Shown here one piece after another: positions 39,301-52,934 of a stretch of 64,000 bases of DNA. The DNA lies in assembly GCA_028564705.1 (NCBI GenBank), contig JAPXFQ010002465.1, forward strand, positions 372,001-436,000, written 5' to 3'. The stretch comes from Apricaphanius iberus. Its lineage: Eukaryota > Chordata > Actinopteri > Cyprinodontiformes > Aphaniidae. Every line of letters starts with the position of its first letter. Within the stretch, counting starts at the first letter, position 1. Position numbers and translations under genes: made by a program. Below the pieces are notes generated by a model, which did not search any database, was not told the origin of the DNA, and worked only from the letters and a program-made list of their open reading frames with translations.

Positions 39301-40720
39301 AGAAAAATAACTTTAGTGTGCTGGCTGCTGCTGTCTATGTTGGAGTCATGTCCACAGTTTTAAACCCTCTACGATTGGGTGAAGCTTTTTAAACTTTGCT
39401 ACTCGGTTCAAAATGTTTTTTGAGCTCAGTTAAACATTTGCAGGTTTGGTGTAGTAAAAACAAAGGCAATATATGTTTCATCATATTTGTTTCTCTTTTG
39501 CTTGGAAGGAAGTTTGTTTAGAAGCTTATTTGGTAATCTTTAATGTTCTGCTTTGCGTTAATAAGGGAGCCTCGTCGGAAAACTGTAAATTATGTTAGCA
39601 GTGTCCAAGTATTAATCCATTTACTTTATCCATGATCAGGCATTTTTTTACCCATTCATACTTGGTCAGTTCCACTTTGGCAAAGACTGACATAAAATAG
39701 ATTGTTAGAAGTAGAAGATCTTGAGCATGTCTGTCGCTGTGCTGGGTTAAAGATCTTCATAAAATAATTGTAGCTTGAGTTCTCGTTTCCTTTCAAACCC
39801 CAGATACCTTTACAATTACTACTAGTCTTTGTATTTCCATAAGTTAGGTCATCAAAGGATAATTTTTAGGTATTAAAATCACTTTGTAATTATAGTATTT
39901 TTGCATATGCTATGTCATTGAGAATGCTCGTCAGTGATAAACTTCAGGCATCTGAGTTTCTCCATACATAAGTTTCATGCCCCATTTTGTTTTTTTATGA
40001 ATTCATCCTGGACAATCACTTGGAAATAGTCCACCAGAATGCTCAGAAGTGTGTCAGTATGCAGAGAAAAGTAAGAAGTAACAATGATTCAGACATTTTG
40101 ATAACTGGAGTTTCTGAGCTCATCTTTCCTTTCCAAATACTTCAGCGACCAAAAAAGTTAGAAATTACATTTTTAATCACCATTGTTACAGAGTTTCAAC
40201 ATTATATTGCCAAAGTATGCAGCCATATTGCGTCTCACACATCTATTAAATTAAATCATAATGAAAAGGGTTTAACAGATTATTTTTACAGGCATATTAC
40301 AGCCGTTCACCTCTATGAGCTGTTCAAAAAACTGACTCTTTTATTGTTTTGTCTTTTTGGGAATATTTTGAAACGGCAATGTTTTAATGATAAAATTATT
40401 ACTGAGCTGAGTGATTGTTTTCATTTTAAAGGTGTTTATCTGGAGTGGCCTTAATATTTTGCTCACTTTAGTAAAAAATAAGCAGTTCAAAGGATGAAAT
40501 GAAACTTGTAGTTGCAAAGAAGACGTGCTTAGGGAACGCTGCTCCAACACTCGCCTCCTCGATGACGCTTAGATGATGCACCCATTGTAAAAAAAAAAAA
40601 ATGAATGTTTCTCTACAAGGATTCAGTTTTCATCATTTACAGTGTAGAGCCATAGAAAAGATCTAATTCATTCGTGAGCGTTGCATTACTAGTGTGCTGT
40701 CTCACCACAATTCTTATTGT
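39301..40720. other. intronic stretch, nothing recognised
   Basis: An open frame at 39987-40454 (155 codons) shows no family motif and AT-driven composition. Not called. Confidence 0.5.
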
Positions 40721-40721
40721 T

Positions 40722-40782
40722 GCTGTAAAGTGCCTTGAGATGACATCTGTTGTGAATTGGCACTATATAAGTAAACATAAAA
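40722..40782 (-). repeat. fragment of the common teleost repeat
   Basis: GTAAAGTGCCTTGAGATGAC and GGCACTATATAAGTAAA are the reverse complement of the left end of the repeat at 22580. Confidence 0.7.
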
Positions 40783-40849
40783 GCATATTCTCCACAGGAT
40801 TTGTAGTTTCATTCACCAATCCACAAAAGAAGATGGTCAGCGGACCTCA

Positions 40850-41110
40850 ATGCACAGGGAACGTTTGTAGGTAATGAGCAACTCTGAGAGATAGGAGGGA
40901 GCCAATTGGTGAAGAGCTTTAAAAAAGAAAATGAAATTTTAAACTGTATTCAATGACAAACGGGGAGTCAGTGTAATAGGAATGATATGGGATCATCTGT
41001 CCATATTTGTCAGAAAACACACTGATGCATTTTGAATCCTCTATTGACAGAAAAAACATTTGATACTCCCAATAATTATTGTATACACCTGTGGTAATGT
41101 AAGTGATCGA
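40850..41110. repeat. decayed LINE-derived repeat (weak)
   Basis: GGGAGCCAATTGGTGAAGAGC, AAATTTTAAACTGTATTC and GGGGAGTCAGTGTAAT follow the order of a fish repeat derived from antisense LINE sequence. Confidence 0.4.
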
Positions 41111-43059
41111 AACTCTTGAATACATTTATGTGGACTTTAAATACTTTAGCAAGGTTGTATTTTTTTCCTTATTGCAAGTCATAATTTGCCTATGAAATTA
41201 AGGAATAGAGGTGTGTCACCTTACCAAAAAAAACCCACTAGGGTAAATTTTCTGCAATGACATGAAACTGATTGTGATTTGTTGAATTTTTTATTTTCAA
41301 TAACATTCTGCATGTTTTCCCATTTGGGTCATAGATTAAACAATATGCTGGCAACTGAAATACGGATTATTTTTCCACCACAGTGACCTACTGTTCCTTT
41401 GAACATTTTAGTGAATAGTCTCAGTGTCACATAGGGTTTCTTTTTACTTTTACTTTTACTCTTAATAACTTTTACTTAGCAAATAATGTTCACTGAGGTC
41501 AGTTCCATCTGGATGTCAGTCATATTATTTGTTTTTCTCTATCAGGATCTGAATGAAAATATCTGCAGCAAGATGCTGAGGTGAATACCATACAAATTAA
41601 GTTGGCTTGCATGGAACTTTCTACAGAAAGTAATATGAATAATGTAATGTTAAGTGTTCATGTGCATAAGCTGCTCCTCAGATTGAGCTGAAATCAAGAG
41701 CGGAATCAGATGAAACCGGAAATGTTTTCGGAAGCATGACACGTTCCGAGGCCGCTCGCTGCATATGAACACACACGGACACACTGAACATGTGTTTCTA
41801 ATGAGTGGTACTGTGCAAATGGGAGATCTGGTCAGCCATACAGAATGAAGTCATCTGGTTGGGGGTATACATGTATGTTACATTGGAAGTTTAAATGCCC
41901 ATTGATGTGTTTCTGTTCACTGTGAATCCTCTGAACTATTGTGAATAATCAAAAGATATTAGGAGAAAAAGCCAAACTTGCTTTAAAGCATTTCAGTAAA
42001 ACTCTGTATGTGGAGTTATGGTAATAAGTTTCAAATTCAGATTATTTCCTATACATTAATGTATAGATCTTAACCAGACAATTAAATCAAGTAAATACAA
42101 CCTCAGATGAATGGAAAACAAAAGGCACTATTTATTTTTTTTTATCAAAACCCATCTCTGCTTTCATACCACTGTGTGAGAAAGGAGTCTAGAAATAGCA
42201 AGGTGTTACTATTAGTTTAAAACAAAGACAATGATTACATAGTTGATATTTTGGCTATAGCATCCTAAGAAATTAGCAGATATAGCACAGTTAAGACTTA
42301 TCAAAGTGCTTAAAATGTAATTCTACCTTTTCCTTCAGTTTGCTTGCTGATCAACTTAAATACTGTCAGCATGAGCACAAAGTTAGTTCAAATGGTTCAC
42401 ATTGCCTCATGCATCGTGAAGAAAATTATACTCCTTAACTGAAAAATAAAAATGCTCTTAATATCAATCACTATAGGGGTCTCTTGTTTGACCGTACTGG
42501 TGTTGAGACAGCCTGTGTCTCAAAATATGATCAATCTTTCTGGTCTCCTTTGAATAGCTCCATCAACTAGTAGAGATTTGGGGAAACCAGGCTAGTACTG
42601 GATTGAGCCTTCCTGTTATCCGTTAAAGGTCATGCTCTCTAGCAGCTTAAATCATATGCTAACATGTCTTAACATATTTGAATAGTGCTTTGTTTCTTTG
42701 CCCTCTCTACTTTCTTCCCATTGTGAGCAGCCAGTCAGTTGGAGTTTGTTTCCAGATGCACTTCTACTTTTAATTTACTTATATTTTTCATTTTCTGGCC
42801 ATCATCCACACTAACCATTTTATACTGACTGAGACTTTTGTAAGAATCCGTACTAATTTTTCTCTTAAACAATTGTTTGAATTATTGCTCTCAGATTCTC
42901 TATGTTTACATATTTCTTAGTATACTTGTTTCTCTGTGTGTCCTATCTTGCTGTTAGACACTAGTCTCTCACAGTTAATGCAATTATCCCTTAGTGGAGT
43001 CAAGAAAAGGATACAGGCGGCTACTTACAAAGTGCCTGGTCTAGCGTGTGTTTCTGTGT

Positions 43060-43270
43060 GTGATGGAGATGTTGTTGTCACTGGCAGCTAGTCTTGGCAT
43101 TTCCACGCCTGGGCTCCACTGCAGCTTCCATCCTTTCCCTCCAGTACATCCCCAGTCCTTCTCTTCCTCCTTTTCTAATTGGGGCTTTCCCTTGTAATTA
43201 GTCGCTGTTGCCTCCCACCTCCTCATCCCAAGGAGAAGCCTATTGACATGGCATGTTGGCCTCAGTAACA
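43060..43270. promoter_or_regulatory. candidate conserved noncoding block
   Basis: Repeat-free sequence with a pair of homeodomain-type sites, CTAATTGG and GTAATTAG, about 27 bp apart in a GC-balanced context. Regulatory function is inferred only. Confidence 0.2.
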
Positions 43271-46200
43271 AGCACCCTTTCCCCCCGTAGCAACTGCGCT
43301 TCCCCCCTGAGGCATGAGGAGTGGGAGGTTAGCTCATAGCATTACAGCTAACTAGACTGTAGAGCCTCAAAGCAGGCCCTGGCGCCGGCCAGCCACATCC
43401 CCACTGGTCAGTTTTGTACTAATCCAATAAATGAGCTGTGTGCAAGGGCAAGTGTCTCTCTCTCACACACACACACAGACATACTAATCTAGATGCACAC
43501 TTCAAGGTCCCAAGTTGTGACAAGCTGCTGCTAATTGTGTTCTGTCTGTCCTTGTCTCCTCCTTGGGGCTCACAGAAATTCCTCAACCAGTGGGCTGAAC
43601 TCAAGTGTGTATATTTTGGTCTTCTTGTATGTCTTCTTTTGTTCTTCTGTACTCTCTTTGTAGTCCTTTGTTATTGCAAATATACTGAAATGTGGAAGAC
43701 ATACAGGTTTCGCAAAAATGTTATTAGTGATTTCAATCAGCTAGTACACAGTTTTATGAAAAGATTACTGAGATGAATTCTGTAGACCCCAAGCAAGACC
43801 TCCAGGCTGAGCCAGAGCAAACAGGACGGAAGCAGACCACCTAAGTTTCTTTCTGAGATTCACCTATGGAAGCTTTTTTACAACTGAAACCAACCTGAGG
43901 ACCTCATCAACTATAACGGAAGGTCAGAATAATTATATGACATTATATAACAAAATATAATATTGTCCCTTGAAACATTTGGATTTTTCTACTTTACATA
44001 ACTTATTTTAATCCAAAGATCTTGTTTCATTATCGGAGATGTTTTGAGAAATCTGAAGAGACAATTTTTTAAGGATCTTCATCTAATGGCAGCCATATTT
44101 GCTATTTGTTTTGGTAGATCAGCGCTAAAAAGAAGTATCCCAGTTCAAGATGAATCTGTTATTTTCTTTCATATCAGTGAAAACTGTATACAAAAATGAA
44201 AAGATTTTGCCAAGAATAAGTGGAAAGGTTGGTTTAAATGTTCTATTTTTTCCTGTGAATGATGGTAGATGGGATTTTGTAGAACAGAAACAGGTATGAC
44301 GGAGTGAAAAATGTTGGATGTTTAATTCCTTAGCTCTAAAATCAGGAATACAATCATGTTATGAAGTGATGACTCATGTGGCAGGAGGATGCCTGTTTTT
44401 GTCATGCGTGCCACTGCAGCAGACTGAATGTATGGAAACCGGACGCTCTCGGCATCCTGCTTCTTTTTCCTTCATCTTAATTACCTTTTTTATTTTCTGC
44501 TGTTTCCTTTATATTTCCTCTCTGATGCATTTTGCTATTGAGAGGGATCATCGTACTCAAAAACGTACAGTACATCCACCATTTGTTGCAGACTTTCATT
44601 CATGCCTACATGCTTCCTACACATGACACATTCTTACCACAGAGGGAAAAAAACCTGAGCCAAAACAGTCAGGAAAACTTTGGAAAACCAGGATACAATT
44701 TGGCACTTATGGAGCCTAAACGATTTCCTCCTGGGCGTTGGGCTTTGTCCTACTGGGAAAAGCCAAAAGACTGGTGGAGAAAATTACATCCGGGAAAATG
44801 TTTATGCAGCACACTTGGCTCCCTCACTTTTTTGCCCCTGTAAACGAGCGATTATTCGTCTACTCTTAACCTCTCAGGGGGGAATTTGGGAGTTTCTTTC
44901 CATCTCTAGTCTGTGGGCAGCTGCTGGCATAGCTTACCCCTTTTTTCTTTGCCAACTTGAGCTTCCTATTTAGCAATGTAGCCTGTATTTGGAGAGCCCT
45001 CACTAAAACATGGAATTCTCTCTGTTGGGTATTGCTGGTTATACTGAGTAAGGTGGGTAATTGGGGGGGGGGCTTCACACAAACTGGGACACACACACTC
45101 TCATTCAATGTTCAGACCACTCACATTTAATCCGTGTGTGCTCCCACTGGGTCAAGTCAAATAGAAACATTATGTCCTTCACCACAATTGCTATAGTAGC
45201 TCAAAATCTTTCTTCAGTCCCTTGTGACAAAACCTTAAAAGCTTAGATAGCTCACTTTATTGAATGGCCAGATAATAGACTTTAGATTTCTTAATTTGAA
45301 AAAAATTAGCTTAGAATAAAGAAAAACAGCAAAAACAGCAAAAACACACTCAAAATGTTAAATAATTCAAGATCTAGTCCTTTAATTTGAGGCTAAATTT
45401 GACCCTCATAGTCTGCTGGACCGTCCACTCTGTAGCCAAGCCTCTAGATGATGTCAGTTTCATGATCAGATGATGATCAAGGCCTGATATTTACGACGAC
45501 ATGGAGCTGAAAAATACAGAATCCAGAAAGAAAATTTGGCACAAAACACATCACAAGGCAAACAAAAGAGTGAGTAAGATGAGCAGAGGAAGAGTAACAA
45601 CAGTGGTGTTTTTTTTTATTGAAATTGAATGTGGGAGGAGCCACTGTTTCCTCCATTAAAGTTCATCTCTAATGAACACAAAAAGTGGGTTGATTTTCTG
45701 GTGAGAAATGATTGTATTTCTTTTTTCCTCTGATCTCTTGTGAGTTGACAGTTTACCAACCAGCACCTTATTCTCTGAATGGAAATAATAAAGCAATATT
45801 TTTTTTTTTTTACTATATTAAGTTAGACAAAGAGTCACTTCATCCAGCATTCAAAAACTCTGATCCTATGTCAATATACCTGAAGCTAAAAATGCAAACT
45901 ACAAACAAGAATCATTTTTAATTCATGTTAAAGTAAAACTGTCCAAATGAAATTGGTCCAAGCGAGCAATAAGCAAAAGATCCTGAGTCAACACATGTCA
46001 TCATTCGAAAATGATTTGGTATGTCTTTAGTACAGGGTTTATAAAAGGGCCCAGGACTAGTAATACAGGGGACCTTCATAAGTGGCATAAACTCACCATC
46101 CACTCTCAGATCTGCAGATATTTCTGTCGATACCTTCTCTTTTTTCCTGTTGTCCTTGCAAAAAACTAATCACTGGTATAATATAAATTGGGTGATTATC

Positions 46201-46389
46201 CACTTCAAGGATTAAATTCTAGTTGTCTATGATAAAAACCAACAAATCAGACCCAGAGACCAACTGATTCAACCCTGGTGTCACAGGTAGTGATGTTTTG
46301 TTTTGTTTAATTTTTTTTTTTTTTTCCATAGTCAAGCAATCAAATATCTGCAGTTGTCCTTTATTTTGAAACTTCTGGGCATTTTACTT

Positions 46390-46600
46390 TGCTCCAATAC
46401 CAGATTTCCTGCCTGGTCCAAACTAAACTACTGAGCATGAGTCGAAGAGTAGCACAAAAATTTATGAGAGGGCCGGGCTACAACGCTTCTGAGACACGTC
46501 TGATTTGTGCTGTTTTGTGCCCGGTGGAAACCGCTCTATTGTTTGAAATGGGAGCTATTAGCTGCATATTATGCTTCACTGACATTACCCACCTCTTACA
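46390..46600. promoter_or_regulatory. candidate conserved noncoding block
   Basis: Repeat-free and of mixed composition, with words such as GAGAGGGCCGGGCTACAAC and GAGCTATTAGCTGCATATTA. Chosen by texture only. Confidence 0.15.
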
Positions 46601-48028
46601 CATCGATTGAATAAAACTCTAGACAATTTTAAAATTAAATTGGTGTTGGTACTGAAATAAATTTGTTCAACAAGAAGTCCGTGTCATATATGCTAAACCA
46701 GTTTCGACTTTTTGTGTCTGCATGTTTACTGTCATTACTCCATGTGTTGTTGATCAAGCTCAGCATCTCTCCCATGCTTCTGCTTCAGCCTAAAGTCCTT
46801 CACTCATCCCCGCTGAGCCCTGTTCTTCCTGACAACTGTCATGTCTCTGGCTCCTATTTCATTCCTCCCATCCATTTCTATCTTCCACCACCTTTGGTCT
46901 TGGTTCCACAGTCCTACATGTGCACGGTGTAATTGCCGTGCTGTGTCAAAGCGAAATCCACTGGAAGCAGAGTATATGTTCATCAGTGATGTCTGATGTG
47001 TTTAGGCTATCTCAACTTGGATAATTTCCGTCCATCTAAGAGGGTAGAGAGTTCAGCAGCTTAATTAAGAGAAAAAAATCTATTTGTTTATTGTAAAAAA
47101 ATTGCAACTGTTTTTAAACACACCATCTTTTCACACTGAACTTTTTCTTTTTGTCTTAATGTAAAAATGGCATAAGCCAGCCACGTCCCCATCTACTCAT
47201 CCACGCTCCTAACTCAACCCAGGAGGCTGTAGGTGTTAGGTCACTTACTGTAAGAAAGGCGAGAGTGAATGATGGATTGTTGCGGAGGAGGAAAGAAGGG
47301 TAGGTGGGTTGGGGGGTGGAAGCCGTGGGAACCGGCAGGCATAACTCTGCTTTTGTTTTCTTTTAACAGCTCATTCGCACATCACGTTTTCAAATGCAAG
47401 CAAAAGCAATTTGTCCTCTCTGTCTTCCCCTCGTGTCCTCCCCTCTTCCTCCCTCGGCCTTTGAATCATTCTCCAGCTGGGCCCAGTTTTGCTCCTTTCG
47501 TGTCAGCATGTCTGTTTATGTCTACACCACTGTGCGTGTCTCTTAGTGTGTATGCGTAACACACATACACACGCTCGCACTCAAACGCAGAAGCCTGAGG
47601 ACCTTGACCAATTCCCGGTGGAAAAGCGTGGCGTCTCTCTCCGTCACAACATCTGGAAGTGGGCATTCTGCAGTCGGCAGCCGCTGCACTCTGACTTGAT
47701 TATATTATCTTGCTGGTGCATGTGTGTGTCGGATACGTGCGTGTGCATGCGAAAAACAAATCGCATACTGCAGATACACATACACCATCAGGATGATAAA
47801 CTAATAAGTTGTGTATATGAGGCTGTCAGGCTTTGTGAGTGTGACATGTGTGGGTGAAGAAGACCTCTCGAGCGGTGGATGTGTTTCCGTGCGTGTGTGT
47901 GAAGAGGTCAAGTGGTGATTGCTGATGTTGTCTGCTTTAAACACATGTTTAGCCAGGGCCCACTCAAACGTTTGGCAACCATTAGACAACTTCCTCTCCA
48001 TCTTCCGGAGTTAGCTCTCTATGGAATT

Positions 48029-48066
48029 GTGTGTGTGTGTGTGTGTGTGTAGGTGTGTGTGTGTGT
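48029..48066. repeat. GT microsatellite, one interruption
   Basis: GT units interrupted once by AG. Confidence 0.9.
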
Positions 48067-49289
48067 TCATGCATTCACAGGTGTGGAAACATGCTGGAAT
48101 GTGCTCAAACCAGACGTTATTATGTGGAATATATGACTTATGGGGATGTGAAACATTTACCTTACCAAAAGTGTTCTCTAAATGCACATTCATGAAGCTT
48201 ACTGCTGACCTTTCTCAGAGGTGTGTTTTTTGTAGGGGATCAACAGAACTGTGAACTTTGCATGCAACTCTGGCTCCAGAGCTGCTCACAGTCCCTGAAA
48301 TCACTCACACACACACACATGCATAGACACCTAAGGGCCTCAGTCGGTCATCAGGAAATGAAAGGATCATTTAGCTTAGAGGGAAGATGAGAGGATTGTA
48401 GAAGAGAAAAGGTGGAGGAAGAGGAGGAGTGTCTGTAGTTTGATGCAGATTCTTGCAACAAAGAGGGTGTGATATAGACACTATTAAAGCAGACACTGTG
48501 AACTCACAGTCAGAGCTGTGAAGGGGATTATGTATAATTGTAATGTCTTCTAGGTAAAACACAGGGTAATTCAGTACATGTTACTGGTAAAGTAGTAAGG
48601 GATTACGTTATGAAATCCGTCATTTTTGAATGTTAAAAAGTAGCTTTTACTGTAGTGTTCTTTATCATGGTTTGGATGCTCCACTTTCTTCAAGGATCTT
48701 CTTTGAGTTTTCCTGTTAGGATACAAAAAAAGCTTGCACAGTTAGGCACTGATTTTTCCTGGCAGATCTGCCTACCATTGCTGTGTCTTCAGCTTGGTAA
48801 AGCTCCCCCTCAAGGAGCAATGGCCGACAGAAAATAAGCTTTCATTGAGCTGGAAAGCATTTCACTAGAAGTGGAGCTCATAGAATGTTTTCTGTATTTG
48901 ACAGTATCTCTTTTAATGTGGCAGAAAAATCTGAAAGTCATCAGTAATTTTGACAGATTGTAATTGTGACTCCTGACCATTTTATGGAGATGTGCATATA
49001 AATTACATTTTTGAGACATTTTGACTGTCAGAATGACCAGTAGCAAAACATTCTAGCACAACCTCTGGTTTCACCTGTGAGTTGGATCTGTGTGTGTGCA
49101 TCATAAATCTGTAACAAGATCTAAAAGAAGAATTGATCCTAAAAGCTGAAGGAGGTTTCTTTAGCATCAAGAGATTTATCAGATACTGTTTGGTCCTTCG
49201 GTTTCCTCTCACCATCCTTTGGGCTCCTATGTGCCTACCGTACCAAAGTAATTTAAAGACCGCAGCACACCTTTGTTATGTTGGTGACC

Positions 49290-49675
49290 ACCTCCTTCCT
49301 TATAAGGCCACAGATTGCCCATCTTCTAGCTTCCAGCACACCATATCACAGAGCTCAAATGATCTGAAATTGCTTTCTTGTACATAAAAATCAGTTTACT
49401 GTGGCAGGAACACCAGCCACCAGATGTCAATCCAATAGAGTGCCTTTGGGATGTTTTGGAATGGGAGAGTCATGGCTCATAAATCCCATTGTGAATCTGG
49501 AAAAAACTTCAGGAGCTTTTTGATGTTTTCATTTCCATTATGAAGCAAAGTCTCTGAGATCTGTTTCTGATACTTTGCTAAATCTATTCCACAAAGAATG
49601 AAGGCAGATCTGTTGGCGAATGGGTGTCCAACTGAGTCCTACCAAGGTGTACTTTATGAAGTAAACCAGTAAGAT
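49290..49675 (+). pseudogene. Tc1/mariner-like transposase 3' half, decayed
   Basis: The block CACCAGATGTCAATCCAATA followed by GAGTGCCTTTGGGATG corresponds to the SPDLNPIE..WD.L signature, the region of the last catalytic Asp in Tc1-type transposases. Before it, CCACAGATTGCCCATCTTCT matches upstream family sequence. After it, AATCTATTCCACAAAGAATGAAGGCAG and a degraded right terminal repeat near 49650-49675 follow in order. Stops and indels throughout. Confidence 0.72.
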
Positions 49676-49689
49676 CTCTGAACATCAAG

Positions 49690-51999
49690 TAACATGTTAA
49701 AGGAGCCTACACTTTTGGCTTAGTTGTAAAAAGCAGTTCTCTGGATGCTGAAATCACTGAGTGAGCTAGACTGTTATTATCTCATGGCAGTTTAACATAT
49801 TTCAATTAAATATACAGCAATATCAAATCCTTGTCAATTTTCAGCCACTGTGAAAATATCAGCTGCTACAAAGCTGTGCTTTGGTTGGCTGTTTTTTATT
49901 TATTTTGAAATAACTCACCATCTTAAAAATGTATCTGCATTTTTATAAAGAAGTTTAAAAGTTCAGAATATATTTTTTTTATTCTTAAAAAAACTGCTGT
50001 AAGAGTAGTAATTGTGATGACTTTGCACAAGTAATTAATATAAACCTTTTTAAACATAAGTGGTCAGGTAAAGCAGTGAACATCTTGCATTACTTTGTAT
50101 CCTCCTACGTCTGCTAGTAAGATCAGCTACATGATGGCATGCAGCAGAAAAGCAATACGAGAGTATAAATCAGAGTTTTCTGCAATCACCAACAATCTTA
50201 CATCTTGCTGTTTAATAAACAGGTCTCAAAAACCCAAATCTAACTGCAGGCTCATGAGCTCTTTTAGAGGGTGACTCACTCCGAGTCTGGATCTGCAGTC
50301 AGGCAGGCATGCCTGTGCTGTGCCTTGGCAGAGTGCAACGAGAGGACATGCACAAATCCCACTGGGCACCGGAGACACATGTGTCCCTGCTAATACTCTG
50401 CTCTCACACCTGGTGACGAGCACACCAGTATATGCATGCACACATTTTCATGCCCTGTTTAGCCCATCACCATGTGGGGCTGCTTGATTGGCTACAGTGG
50501 AGGTGGCCTAGCATGAAGCAGGAGGGAGCTTCACACATTCTGTTAGAGTGAGGTGCATGGCTATATCCAGACAGAACACGTTCTGCTGTCTGCTCTTCTG
50601 TCTCCATGTTTGTAGTCCTGATATGTTCACAAAGAGCCTCATAAGGAGAATATTTCAAGGGATTTGCATAAAAGTTTATGCTTATTTTCTAAAACTCAAC
50701 TCTATCCTTTTATCCATGTGGGGCTGGATAGGTGTGTGTGTGTGTTTGTGTGAGTAGCCCAGGTATGCCAGTGTTGCAGATTATCTCGATATACGAGTTA
50801 GTTTGACACCTTCACATTCAGACTAGCGTTTCGCTGCTCGCTCTGGCACATCCAGGACCAGCTCGGCCTCATATGAACGCTCTGTCGCCTCCACTCATGC
50901 TCACTTAGGTGAGTGTGTGTGCGTACGTATCAGGCCGCGACCGTTTGCATGCCCACACCTTTGGTCATGCACTTTTAATGGGATTTCTTTGATTCCGCCT
51001 GTCTTTGTGCGTCCACGTTTTCCCCTCAAAGTGCATTTACAGATTCCAACGTGTTCCAGGGTTTTCACACCCTGGAACACACGTGTGAATGTGGGCTTTT
51101 GTAAATTTGCTCTGGAGCTCCACATACATGTTTTGTACAGGCGTTGCTTTGCACGTTGCAGTGTTGTGGCAAGCTGATGTGATGGCGTGTCACGTCGATA
51201 GACACCCGGTCTGCAATGCCTGCTAATCTGCCTCTACAGAACTGTGTGTAAAAAAAAAACAACATTTTTTTTTGTTTTGTTGGGGAGGGGCACAGCCTGT
51301 ATGCATCAATAGATCATTTGAAAGCAGATGAATCAGATGTGGACTGAACACACAAGTCATAAAAAGAAATAGAAAAGACATGTGTCTGACCTAAAATAAT
51401 TCCTTTTCTTTACACTTTCGTCTTATTGAAGGTTCTTTGTCAGGACAAGATGACACACACACACACATACATAGATGTGCACATCCTTCTGGCGATCATT
51501 AGAGTGCATGGAGAGCCTCCAGGCAGCGAGGGCCTTTTAGCTGAAGCCATCTCTTTCTTTTCTCTCTCATTGTTTCCTTGGTTTCTTCTTCCCTCCGTCT
51601 TCCCCACAGGCTCAACCAGAGGCTCTATGAATGCCACACAGACAGCCCTGGCACACACACACAGCAGAGGGCTATGCTACCCTTTAACTAAAATAGATTT
51701 TAAAAACAGCCTGGCATTCAACTGACATTCACTGCAGACATCCAATATCTTAAAAAGCAATTTCTCTCCTACTCAGATTAGATAATTAGTTATCGGAGTT
51801 TCCTTAAGTCTTTATTTCTGTTGGATGAAGGAGAAACAGCTTTTTCTCCTTAGATCAGATGACTACCTGTCCTGCTCTGTGTTTCCTGCATCCTCAGCTG
51901 TGTAGTGAAGCAGGCATAAGGCAGCCTAACCTCTTTATGACCAGATATCATTGTCCTCATGACCCCTGTGTGTGGCGTGTGACTGCTCACTCTATCGAC

Positions 52000-52000
<1 letters not shown>
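49690..52000. other. intronic stretch, nothing recognised
   Basis: Contains a hairpin at 51051-51080 and scattered CA/GT-rich words. No gene. Confidence 0.5.
51051..51080. repeat. inverted repeat, 11-bp arms, 8-nt loop
   Basis: GTGTTCCAGGG (51051-51061) and CCCTGGAACAC (51070-51080). Confidence 0.9.

Positions 52001-52003
<3 letters not shown>

Positions 52004-52034
<31 letters not shown>
52004..52034. repeat. AT microsatellite
   Basis: About 14 uninterrupted AT units. Confidence 0.95.
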
Positions 52035-52036
<2 letters not shown>

Positions 52037-52539
52037 GTGTCAGTAATATTTCTGAAGCCTAAAAAGCCTTTCTCTGGGGTCGGCTGGTCACTCCACCTCA
52101 CACCCTAAGTGGTCCAAGAGTCTGACATACCATCCACGTTCATGCACATTACCCTTTCACTGTCCCAAATCATATGGAGCATGACTAATACCTTCATAAA
52201 GAAACACCTACTCACACAAAGTACTTGTCAAGCAGCCACTATTGTGTTAATGGTGTTAGCCTAAAAAGCTGCTTTTCTGTAGCAGATGTGCCTTCATGCT
52301 CCCGGACCATCATTTGACCCAAATAAATTCTCTCACAAACGCAATATACACACACACTTCATACACAACATTTTACTGCAAATTAGTTAAATGAACGATT
52401 AGTTTACATGAATATAACTTTTTTTCTTAGCTTTTTCTTCCAATATTCACATCACTCACTTCTTTTTTTCTTGTTTTTTTCAAACATTCTCCTTCCTTCC
52501 TTCTTTCCTTCCACCCATCCTGCATGAATGCATGCATGT

Positions 52540-52923
52540 TTGGTTTTCATAGAATACATATGCTCTTAGGCAATTCACCACAAACAAAAATTGATGTTTG
52601 GTTTCAAGCAGATTTCATGGTCTAACATCACACCAAGGAATTTAATTTAATTATCCCTTTCAGTATTTACATAATCACTGCTTATCTTTATTTCTATATT
52701 TGCCTTGTTTACCAAATAACATAGATTTAGTTTTATCTAAGTTTAAAGATAGTTTGTTTTTATCACACCACTTTTTTATGTTACGTATTTCCTCAGTGGT
52801 CACCTCCAAAACCTGCTGCAAATCAATCCCAGAAGAACACAATTGATGCTGATGACTGTGAGCAGAAAGAATCTCCTGTAGCAGTCTGTGTTTAAGCATA
52901 TCTGGGGGGAAAAACGCTGACAA
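52540..52923 (-). pseudogene. non-LTR reverse transcriptase fragment, reverse strand
   Basis: On the minus strand the frame reads TTEEIRNIKKWCDKNKLSLN, LDKTKSMLFGK and, after stops, KFLGVMLDHEI. This is the segment between the RT catalytic centre and the thumb in a fish non-LTR element (..W...N.L.LN..KT..M.F......FLG...D). Truncated at both ends. Confidence 0.65.
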
Positions 52924-52934
52924 AAGACACTCTA

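Larger units (their letters stand above)
41111..49190. other. intronic stretch, mostly unrecognised
   Basis: No mobile element with readable borders. Repeat-free, more GC-balanced blocks at 43060-43270, 44360-44480 and 46390-46600 are candidate conserved noncoding DNA. A GT run lies at 48029-48066. A short stretch at 49010-49080 resembles the tail of the unclassified family. Confidence 0.5.

Noticed and set aside
39987..40454. 155-codon + strand ORF
   Set aside because: Long for AT-rich DNA but without motifs, start context or repeat similarity.
43438..43776. 112-codon ORF with a hydrophobic, membrane-like segment and AG/GT-like borders
   Set aside because: The possible exon near 43576 has no convincing donor and does not match the expected BCAS3 continuation.
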